Both the position numbers and the translations under genes were made by a program. Positions 47,492-59,900 of a stretch of DNA of 64,000 nt are shown here, in pieces. The stretch comes from Tubulanus polymorphus (lineage: Eukaryota > Nemertea > Palaeonemertea > Tubulaniformes > Tubulanidae). How positions within the stretch are numbered: position 1 is the first letter of the stretch; each line of letters starts with the position of its first letter. The DNA is taken from assembly GCF_964204645.1 (NCBI RefSeq), contig NC_134025.1, positions 9,243,001-9,307,000 of the forward strand, written 5' to 3'. Below the pieces are notes generated by a model, which ran no database searches, was not told where the DNA came from, and saw only the letters and a list, made by a program, of their open reading frames with translations.

Positions 47492-50400
47492 ATGTATTAT
47501 CAAATCACATTAAATCCAACACAACTGTACTGCGGAATATCTGTGCTATATGCTGGTTGTATAGTACGTTTTTAATCTTCGGATATCGGTTGGATTTTTA
47601 TTTCGCGTGTACCGGTCGGTATATAGCCTATAGCGTCGGGTATAGTAGTATAATCGTAGGGATTCCGTTGAATTATTCAGAGACCGGTTAACAATCGCGA
47701 ATCGCGAAAATACCTCGATGGCCGGGCTACGATCCTATTTACCGATCCGATCGAAAAACGCTGTTGTTCAGCACCGGTGATAAGACCAGTCGCGGTTATT
47801 GGAGCTCTTATCGGCTTCGAAGGCAACAGTAGGCAGATGCGGAGTGCGGAAGAATAGGCTGAATGAATACGCAGCTGCTGGATTATTGTGCTGTTGCGGA
47901 ACGCGCCGCGGTAGCTGAAAACATTCTAGGTTGCACCGTACGGCGTACGCACCTGTAGAATCATCATTCAAACTCGGATAGTTTTTTTCGCTAGTCAAAA
48001 AGCTTGCGTCATTTCGGATTATTAGGTTCACCGAGTGTTTAGTACAGTTGTATCATTCTCACTGTCAGTAGTTGCATGTACTCTGTAATACACGTATAGC
48101 TTTACACGATGACACGATAGAGGAGTGCTTGTACTAAAGATATCAGATGGCTTATTATTATATATATATATAGCTTTCGTTAACGGTGCATTCGCTGTCA
48201 ATGTCATCGCGACAGTAGTCCTGGACGCCACTCAATACTACCTACGTATGTCACTGTAACTCTCTCTCTCCTCACTTCGATAGTTCTTAATTCAGACGCG
48301 ACGTATACACCGCTATTTCAAGGCTGTTTTGAGACGCGAATTATCGAGTGACACGGCTTTGATTTTTCCGTCATCGGATTCTTAACTAATGTGCCGGCGC
48401 GGCGTGCTTTGCGTTCAGTTTTGCCAGTTATAAATTGTTCGTCGGATAGCTCTGATTTCTTCGATTTCATATCGATAATGTTCAAATCGGATTACGAATA
48501 CCGCACTACATCGTTCCACGCGGATTGTAAAAGTTAGTACGGACATATCTGGATTATTATTTTTTTTTTCGCCGAATTTGAATAACCCGTAGATTCAATC
48601 TTGTAACCGACGATTTAGAGCGGGCAAACGTCGTTATAGAAATCATGGATGCGCCGAATAAGTCGATTACCGCGTTTTCGTTATCAGGCGATGCGGCTAG
48701 TTTAATAATCAACGTCGACGCTAATAATTCGAAACTATGCGTTCATAACAATTCGAACGGATCGAGTGGCAGCGATTGCGAATCGGACGAGGTACAGCAC
48801 GAGCCGCCGTGCGAGTGCGACGCGTGTTTCCTCGATCTCGAGGATAACAACAGCGGCAGCGGTACCGACGAACCTCCCGCTAAAACTATCAGAAAGGTAC
48901 GACGATATTCTCATATATAGCTTTCATTCATATCGTTAGTTCCGTCGGTGTCCGATCCGGCCGGACGCACTCAAATCCACAAAGATGGAGATCAAAAAAG
49001 AAATATGATGATTTTCAGGGGCGCACCTGGGGGGAACTTTGACAGGTGCGCAAAGAAACAAAAAGGGCATATGTATTGAAATAGGGCAAGTTAAGTATTC
49101 ACGCAGCCGAAACAAGGGTCTTGAAAATTTTGAAATTTCAGTGCATTTCCTTGAGGTACATTTAAGAGGATATATGCTACATCTTGTGCTGTAGACTGCT
49201 GTCTTTTAAGTTGTGGGTGGAAAAAGTGCCTCGAAGAAACATATTGCCATTATATTTTCAAAAGGGCACGGGAAAATTGTGACGGGAGCAACGTCTAGAT
49301 CCGCCTCTGATTTTTGCTCATTTATGACGAAGGGCTGCGCATATGTTCCTAAAAATCAGACCCTAGTGTGAAGTTATATTCATCAGCACAATGTTATGAT
49401 AGAAAACCTTAGTAAGAAATGTGCATTCCAGGCAGGGGTGCTTAATGTACTGAAGATGTACGTATCTGGTATCTCGGTAATGTTTTCCTGCGGGATATGC
49501 CCGATAGGTTTACGTCCGTCTTCTAGTGGCATTCGCTGTTCGCTGAACGTTGTTTTCTTCTTGGTTCACGCATTAGTATACATTCTCTGAAACAGTTTAG
49601 TAAATTCACGTAGCATTCTAAGATAACACTGACAACTAATGAGTTATTAAAAAGACCTTTAGTCCAGTTCTAGTTCAAGACATCTTTCAAATCATAAGGT
49701 GTAATTTTTTCATTCGAAAGCCCCGCCCAGTAGTTAAGACTGTAATTATACTCCAAGAATCAAATCCTGGCAACTGTAACTGCCTTTACGTAAGATCTGT
49801 GTCAAAAGGTATAATTTTCTTATCTGCTGGTGGGTATGTCCTTGTAAAAGCTGAACTATTATACAATATATATATGGTGTTTCGTTATATATTCTAGAAT
49901 TTCTTGACTGTTGGCTGTTTCTATACTGGCTGTTGTAAATGAATCCATTGACGAGGCGGCATCGGCGCAGTAGCCGGCTCTGCGCTCATAGTAAGATAAT
50001 AGCGTTTCATAAATCCCAGGATAGCGATCTAATTACTGATCCGTTATCAAATTCATTAACTTCATATCAGACCGAGCAATATGAACAGTACTGTTTACTT
50101 GCCGAACGAACGTTTGAATTGATAATAACTGTGTATTAATGTTTTTCTGTTTAGTACAGTTTTGAAAGGGTTTATAGGCCTGTTATATGAACTGGATCAG
50201 AATTCGGTACGAGTAAAGGTCACGCATGTCATATTTTAGATTAAACTGTAGATGTCCGAGTTCAAGTGTTATCCACACAGTAGATAGAAAATGGCCTTTG
50301 ATAAGCATTAGGATGTGAATGATTTTTCGTTGGACAACACGTTATGGATTCAACTTTTCACAATCTGTAACACGCTGGTTTTTCTCTCTATCTGTACAGT

Positions 50401-50894
50401 GCGGCGTATGTGAGAATTGATTAATCTTTAACTATTGAACTTTTGAACTCAGTAAATGATTAACTGTTCAAAACAAGACTGTTTTATATTTACGTATATA
50501 TCTGGTATGCCATTGTCCACGATCTAATGAAAATTAAGAAAATAGAAGTTCATGGAGCAGCCAATTAAGTCAGCTCGGGACTGCCGATGAAAACCCTGCG
50601 AGTAGAGTTGATGATTGTGTTGTGGATCATCACCGATGTTGGGCGACTAGTGCGATGTCGGGCAACTAGTCCGGCAGTGGCAGTAGCTTAAGAGAGTTTA
50701 CGTCGAAGCAACACTAATCGTGCATCATCTCAGCACAACTAAGATGTGCTCGAGATCACAAGCTTTCCCGTTGTTTCAAATACTTGAAAGGTTTTCGCTT
50801 GATTTACCATATAGCGTGTCAATTTCAAAAAGATCCATTTTGAGAAGCAGGACTGGAAAAGCTTTTAGATTAGTTGTCGAGAAAGAATGCAAAC

Positions 50895-50993
<99 letters not shown>

Positions 50994-53909
50994 CATTAAC
51001 ACTCAGTGATGCCCGACATTTCGGCTAATCTACGACAACAAGCACTCTCTCCTGCTGCGTTGCCCGGTGACAGCGGCCACATTGATAGTATATTAACTTT
51101 GATATATTTACCAATGTCATAATTTGCAGTAGTCGTGTTAATCGAACTGCCATCGTCAGAAATATCCCGATGATTTTAACCTGACCGAGTAACCATGGTT
51201 ACCACACCTGCTCTATTTGAACGATGCGAGGTTCGTCGATGTAGGAGGGTCGGGCAGCGGTCGGAATCGGTCCATTGTTGGTTCGATCAGTTTGTCTCAA
51301 AATATCTCAAACGATTATCACGTATTTAGGATGTTTTATTCGGCGTAAGCCGCACGTATTCAATTCCTGCATCACTTAAGACGTTTGGTTAATCGGAAGT
51401 AAAAGGATCGGCTTCCCGTGATATTATATACATCGACACATTTTTCGAATAGACGGAAAGGGATCAAACCGTATTCATTGCTCAGGGGCAGGTCCGGAGG
51501 CACTTATCATGGAATTGCAGGAAAAAGGACGCCTCGTCTTGTGAGATAGTGGTGAAGATCGCATGTGAAACATACAAAAAAAGTAAAAAGAAAATGAAAA
51601 TTTCAAGAAAATGTACAGATACACACAAAACTTACATATTAGCAGCGATCATACAAGCATTTTTGACGGACGCCAAATTAGGCCTGGAACAACTGTTCAC
51701 ACGGGTGCCGATTAGCCCGAGTCAAATTTCGCCTGACCAAAAATGTTGGACCAGGTCTGAGCCAAATTTTAGCAAGGGTAAAATATTACATATGAGTTGC
51801 AACTGGTTCGGGAAGTAACTCACTTCACTTTATTTAAGCATTGTTTAGCAATGAGAGTGGTTTACGTGTGAATGCGCTCTCTAATCAGGCACGAGCCAAA
51901 TTTGTTGCGGGCCTGATCGGGGCCAAATTGTCTTCATTTGTGGTCGCGGCTGTAGCAAGCTATGTAACATTTGGAGACAAGATTGTCATCGGAATCATCA
52001 CATTTGAATACGAATATTAATGCATATGTTTTTTTTTTCTTACAGGTCAGCTCGTGGCGAAAAATCCGAAACGTCGTTCATTGGTCGCCGTTCGTGCAGC
52101 AGTTCAAAAAACATCGGTATCCATGGGTACAACTCGCAGGTCACCAGGGTAAGCGGCGAAAAATAGTTGCTAGGCAAATTGATGAACGAGAAGTTGACGA
52201 ATGGCGTTATTTAAGTGGTGTTTAATGATCAATCACGTTCTCTCTCTCTCTCTCTCTCTCGCTCTCTGTTAATGGTTCGCTGTTTGATTAAGAGCTCGTT
52301 GTCCTAAATTGATGACTGGCTCGGAAAAACGGTGAACAACTTGTCAAGAGTAAACCCGAATAAATCCCAGAATAGAAATGAAATGTAGCTTTTAACGCCA
52401 TTCCGAAAGTGAATAGAACGAGTCTCAAAGCTAAGGCTGATTTAGGAATGTTCTCTTAGGGCAGTGCATATGTATCCTAGGAAAAAGTTTGGGGGGGGGT
52501 TGGAATGCGTGTCCTAAGCACACCTAGAACATAGATTTTCGGCATTTCTTATGATGTCTACATCGTAGCTTCCCAAGAATTTCTTGTCAACAAAGTGAGC
52601 ACATGCCAGCCTCACCAAGTCATTATTACCACTTGCTATCATAAAACTCTTTTTCAAGGGGATCCTAGTGATCGTACAGCCTTTACAAGCTCTGTTCAGG
52701 TCCCTATCATCAATCTACTAATTCGGTATGTTCCGTGTATTCCGTTTTTAATTTTGCATTCCTTTTGATTTATGATGAAATGTATGTATTATATATTCGA
52801 GCAATTGCCCAACCTGTGCATAACTGATAGCCCATACTTCCCTACACCGCAGCAGGCCTGCGAGGATCCTGAACGGACAAAATCAGATGAATAAACATTG
52901 CTTATTATATCGCATTTATTTGTCTTGATACATCTTATCTGAAAAGGAATTCATACATATCCCGCTGCTTTAATTGCATCTCTATAACACATACGTTCAA
53001 TTTGTCACCACTTCTAGTGCATATCTCTTCGTCGGCTAACAACTGTGACAGGCTTTTACATCGCGCAGAAAAAGTGAAAGCTCTTCAGTGTCATCAGTAC
53101 ATCCGGAGTGCTGGTTTACTGTCAGATCTCGGTTTTCTGCGCAGCCATTTCCGGTGATATTTTATTAGTCTGTCGGGATGTAAAAGAACCTAAAATGGGG
53201 CTCACGATGGAAACGGTTCGTTTATTTCTCGTCTCGCGCATTCGAGTCACGAGTGTGTGGTGGCGGGCTCTTATGTTTTCACGAAGTGCATCGCGATTAA
53301 TCGCCCCGATATGACACGAGAGTTTCATGAGGAAAACACCTCCGAATATTGAGCTTCTTTATGAGGCGTGATTACTTATCGCGTACGTTTATTGACGTCG
53401 ACATCAAAAACTAATCAAAATGTTTCCGCTCTTATTGTGAGTGCGACGACAAATAGACAGCGATATACGTCGGTAATGTCGCGCCGCTAAGTCGGCCGAT
53501 TATGCGCATAGTTGAAGTAGCGAAACAAAACACCAGTAGATTAACTGCTAATGTCGCACATGATTTCGATAGTCCAAGCTAGCTTAAGCTATGGCTGTAC
53601 CTTTTTGGACTCGGCTAAACGACCAATAATCACCATTTATGCTTGTAGAATCAAAATCCACGAACCAGTTTCTAAGACTTGGGTGTCTTAAGTTATCCGG
53701 AAAAAAATTATGCCTAATCTTTTAACTAGAAGTCATGGAAATATGATATTTAGAATAATGAATAATGTTCCAATACTATTACAAAATAAATCTGGGCCCA
53801 AGTTAGTACCTAGTGTGTAAATTATCATGGAATATTAATCGGATGATACAACATATCTATCTCACGTTTTGATGAATGCTCCCTGTTGAAATACACATAT
53901 ATGTGTATG

Positions 53910-53993
<84 letters not shown>

Positions 53994-56900
53994 TGAATAT
54001 TTGTTTTTTATCTGCTAGTCAAATATAAAATTCATGCATGTGTCTTGTATAAATATAAGCTGTGTACGTACACATGATGAATTCAGGGAATTCTTTTTCG
54101 TATAAGGTTTTGCATTTCAGAAGGAGCTGCAGCTTAGTATTAAGTCATCAGTTGATTTCGATGCTTGTGTAAACAACGTTCTCAGCTTAGTTCTGCACTT
54201 CATTCAATTTACCGAATTTGTCTACCTCGTTTCTATGACTTGTTTTTATGTCTTTCCTAATGAGTCCTGATACTTTGATGAATATTTGATGACGGATTTA
54301 GCGACGAAATTGGCAGGCCCTGGCGCTGAATAAATTGTCAACTTTTTTTATCTCCTCTATCTGATGACATGTCTATGATGTTATGGAGGCCTAATGCAGT
54401 TTTTCTTTTTATTTTTGTCAGGCAATTTCCGTGCTGGCGACCAAGGAACAATTTTGAAGAAGTTGTGTTCTCGCGAACAGAAATGTCTAGATAAACTTAT
54501 GAAAGACATTTTACGTCCCTACGTGCCGGAATATAAGGGTGAAGTTATCAAAGACGAAGAAAGTATCCTTTAACAGTGAAATTGCGGATCCTTGCATAGG
54601 CACAGTCCTGGGGCTGGTTTTATAGACTGGTAATACGTTTAACCCCGGGGCTAACTTCTGTCATTTTCAATTTAGTTAGCCCCAGGGTTAAAGGTAATAG
54701 CGGTCATAATAAAACCGGCCCCAAGAGTTTACACCTATTGACAACTATAGGACTATAGGTTGAATTAACCCACCGTGGATGGATTAAGTTACGACTGATC
54801 TATAAACAGCCAGCCCTTGGTATTTACAGAGTTCGCGTTTTTCGCCGTGAAATGTGTTTCAAAGAGTAATTTTCAATCCAGTGGAGTGAGTAACAGGATT
54901 CCTAATGCAATTTATAGAGATCTCCTCCAGCATTATCATCAGTAGATTTCCGTGTTCGCCGAACAATTGACCTCGAGCATTCTGAGATATCAGGGGAGAA
55001 TTATCGCATGAATAAATCAAATGATGTAAAATGTAGCTGTCATTTCCAAAATATCTAACGTCAAGATCTTCTCGGCAATAAATCGTTAGCGACATGTTTC
55101 ATGCCGTTATTTTCTGTCGCCGATAACCTATTCCGGTCAACGGCGTTCAAGGGTATTTCTGCGGATTTTCTGAGAACAATGTTTTGCGTATAGAGTTTCC
55201 TTGACCGAATTGTACTAGAATATATACAAATGCAGGATCTACTCTGCGAGTTTGACTCTCCTTGCGTCATGGACTGCAAGATCGGAGTACGCACCTACCT
55301 CGAAGAAGAATTACAAAAAGCCAGAAAAAATCCACAGTTGCGAAAGGTAACAGATCATAAACCAGAGGAGAACCTAATCAGTGGCCTCGGGGAAGGGGGG
55401 AGCTTATTTTGCTTATCTCGGCGGAATTTATTCTTGGAATTGCAATATATTACGCGCACTGAAGCTTTGTTGTAAGTAACTCTGATTTGGACCGTGATAT
55501 GATAATTTGGTTATTTCACTTCTTACTGAATATTGAATGAACTAACCAATATAATGAACATATATTCTGATGCTCGGAAGTATTGAAGTGTTCGATGCTC
55601 GAGGGTTTAACTTTATTTAACTTGATAATACTGCAAGTACAAAAACATCTGCTGCAAAAAATATTGTATTTCATAAGTTTTCATAGCGATTGTATTCATA
55701 CGTACTTTATCCTTGAGCTCTAGGCGTTGAAATTGATTCAATATCAATTATGCCTGTTATCAAAAATTCATAATACGGGTAACTAGTCTTTATGAATTTT
55801 TGCTGTTATATATAGCCCAGACACGGATAAAAACTGGACTAAACTCAATTCTAAAGCTTACCTTCGCTCGTGTTGGTTGTATCATTTAACAAACGTGAGA
55901 CCAGGTCCAAAATCAACCCTATTATGCAGTATGAAAGAGTATAAAAGTGGCAGTAGTAGTATGGTTTCAGCAAAAATAAACCTGGGTTCCTGCCATAGAA
56001 ATGCTAAACACTGTACTGAAATCAGTCTTCAGCGTTGATCTCAAAGTAGGGATTGTTAATTATTTGTTTGGTCGATTTCGTTTGATTTGTTCCAATTTAG
56101 TGCGAAACAGGGTGTTTAATTTTGAAATTGGAAATCGAAGTACAGATGTAGTTGTGTAAACGGCGGTCGAATTTACAGAACTTGTTGTATAAATTGAAAT
56201 ACTTAATACATACATAATTGGAAATTTCGGTTCCAGTTCATTCAAACAATCTTCGCTTCAGCATTAGAAACGGGGTTCATATTGTTTATCAGTCGCGTCT
56301 GAAAATTTGTTCATGATCTACCAATTACATTTAACTAAACACTGAATCTAGAAAATGTTTTCTAAATTCAATGTTTTTAGGATATGTACGATAAGATGAT
56401 AGAGATCGACCCTAATGAACCGACTGAAGACGAACACAAAAACCAAGGCATCACGAAACCGCGTTACATGCAGTGGCGCGAAACGATAAGTTCGACAGCT
56501 AGTCTGGGATTCCGTATCGAGGGGATCAAGGTGAGTACAGCACGACGTCAGTACAGGCTGATTGGATTTGCATCGCGGTAGCGTCTTCTTTTCTATCTCT
56601 TGTCTCCCGTTAAAAGGAATCAAACCGCGACCGAAACTTCAGCTTAGGGCGACGCATAAAAACTTGCGCGGCATAAAACATAGCCTACTGGTACATCATC
56701 ATCATCATCATCATCATCGCCTGGCATTTCTATCCAGAGATTATATACTGGCATGTCTGTTTTTGACATCGCGATTACCATTTTAGAAAAAGCATCCATC
56801 TATTATTACATTTTCTAGAATACAGGAAAATAATCATGCGCTGAATTAAGCTTCGAAAACTGATCCGTATTGTGATTATTATCTTCATTAGGCAATGCTT

Positions 56901-59900
56901 CAAAATTTTCAAAATCATCCGTTTTCAATTTCATTTACGAAACTGAGAAGAAAGGAGAAGAATTTAATGATATTTCTTCATTAGAATTAAGGCCATTCTA
57001 GTTGAATCGGGCATTTTCACTTACTGTAATATCATACCAGCTCGTATGCTGGAAGACTAACGAAGGGTATTCGTTTCATTCTAAGGCAGACGTCGTGATG
57101 ATGTGGAACGAAATCAATTCAGATTTGGCCGACGAACAATCGATAGGTATTCACATCAGAAAAGATCACGCGGGGAGTGTGTGTGCGCGTCGGATCAAAT
57201 GATTTTTCCCCCTCCCTCTTTTACCCGTTTAGATTTACGTCTCCAGCTGCACCTTCAAACGTCGAGCGAGCGCACAACGACGAGTCTGATTGATAATATG
57301 GATTGAAACATGCACCGAGAGAATGCCGCGCAAGATGACAATCATTGCAAAAACATCCCTTTCCTTTTTGAAGAAATTTCCTCGTCAATATAAATAACGC
57401 GAAACATCGACATCTGTTCGATAGCTCGGTTTTTCATTCGTGCTCCACGATTCTGTACAGATGTTTTACCTGCCAGCATTTCACAGATTGTTTCCCAGTT
57501 AGCCCATCCTTTATACTATACTAGGCGCGAAGTCAAACTACGGCTCCTCGCCAAAATCTGATGATGATGTTACCATGCCGCTCTATCGTATTAGTCCGGA
57601 TATACAGTGAACCCGCGATATGCCGCCCTCCCATATACCGCCACCCCCGCATACCACCAGGTTTTCTCAATGTACATCTCAATACAAATACATAGTAAAA
57701 CACCCCCGTGACTGTACATGATGAAATTTTTTCTAAAAGAATCGCGTCGATTTTTCTTACGAAATGAAAAAGAAATTCTGCTATTGTTATTTCATATTGC
57801 TTGTATTTACTTGTAGTGCTATAACAACGCAGAGGTATGTACCGGTTACGTGATGACGATGATAGGGAACGAGCATCATTCTGTCCATCATTTTTTTCTT
57901 GCCTGCTATATATTTCTCATACCCGTCTTCTCTCATTCATCCGTGTTCTCTCTTACAATCTCTAAATACCGTAATATATATATATACATATTATACTAGC
58001 GACATAAGTTCTCGTTATCGATACGAGGGTTGATCAACTTTGCGCAACGACTGAAAAATGATACGAGAAGTGGGATTAAATTTTCACTTCGCGCTGCACA
58101 GCTGCCAATCGTCAATCATTTTTTGGCGCCGTAGAAATTGTTGCAGCAATGTTCATATACATTGATAACTATCATAGGTTATGTACTGATGTAAGGGGTT
58201 TGCATGAGTCCATGTGCACTACGTCATCAACATTGGCGTATATTGTGATTAGATATATTTCATAACTCATATTTTATTGTTGATAATTTCTAATAATTAT
58301 TTTTTCACAAGATGTCAAATATATATCGAGGCTAGTCTATTTGCCATGCAATTGTCGATATATTCAAATGCAATAGTACATTATTGATCCCTAATATAAT
58401 ATAATTCATATTATATTATTTGTTTATTGCCGACAATATTAAGCCATATACTGTACATATTATTTTTCAAGGCTTCAATAAACCTTCGCATTTATTTTCT
58501 TGTTATATATCGCCAATTTTGATCAACCCTCGTCTGAAATCCTGTGCACATTTATTAATTGATGATGAAATGCTTATTTATATATATTAGCATTACTGAA
58601 TGTGCTGGGTATGTAACATTAACTTAGCGATGTTAGTCGTTAAAAACAAATTCACATTAATCATAGTTGTGACATCGTTTCTAGGGCAGAGTACAATCCA
58701 AGTTCTTATGCTATTGTAGCACCTATTTTCAGTCCTATTTCATTAATTTTGACGATTTAATCATTCGAGCTTATTATTTTTTCTTATATGAATAAATTTC
58801 GCAGAACTTTTACTATTGTTGGTAGATCTCCGTCGTTGATTTTGATTATATCAATGAAAATATAGATTTTATTTGTAAGCTTCATTCTGATTTTTCTTTG
58901 ATGCATGATTGGATATTGAGCCGATGAACCGACTAAGCCAGTGCCCGTTTTATTCGAAGTTGCAAAATTCACTGTTAGTCTTAGTTAGAACTGAGCCACT
59001 GTTACACACTCTAATAGTTTGATTAGATCATGCTACTGGGCACTTTCATTCACTTGTTTTATACTTTGAATACCATGTTTCTTGTTTCATGATGTTTCTT
59101 TCCCTTAACCCACCTACTTGGCGCCATTGTCAAAAATATAGTACATGCTATTGATTTCTTGAATTAAAAAAGGTTTCTTGCTAAGATTACTCACAATGAA
59201 TGCTGCATGTAATTAACAAGCTATTTAATTAATGATATTAATTAGATTATCTAGTCCGAAAGAAATCGGACCTTAACCGTAGCTAAGATAATTGTGGTGT
59301 TGATTTTTCAAAGATAGATAAATCCCTGTTCTTCATATGGTGAAGGGACTTCATTCGATGGTTGGAAATTGTTTTTTTTAGGTAGATTTCGGGAAATAAT
59401 ATTTCTGATTTGATTGGCAAGAAAATTCCTGTTTCAACGGTGAAATGATGCATTCACATTGCTGAAGCTTTTTTTTCATGTATTTTGTATGAGGGGAAAT
59501 GTGAACAATTCTCTTTAATCATCTTCGAAATGCTATCTATGCACACACAATTCCATTTTCTTTTCAGTTTTCTTTTCAATGGTGAAAATACTGACGACGA
59601 CGGTGATTTACGCCGCCTCTAGAAAAAAGTCTAATGCATTGATATCAATTTGTCACTTCAGAAACAGGACGGGGCATCTTCGCGAGACTTCAAAACCGTT
59701 AAAACCCGAGAACAAGTGCAAGATTCGTTGAAATTCTTCACTGATAATAACAAAAATATACAGGTAAGACATTGCAACGACGATATCCGTTGATTCATAA
59801 TGCATTTTTGTCTAATAATTGTCTACCTATGTGAAGTTTAGGGCAAAATTAAACGTGCATTCATCATGCCATCATTATTTATGTTTTCAATACTGCGCAG

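Noticed and set aside
57600-57730. Possible Tigger-like element end
   Set aside because: Only one end could be seen; no inverted partner or duplication found.
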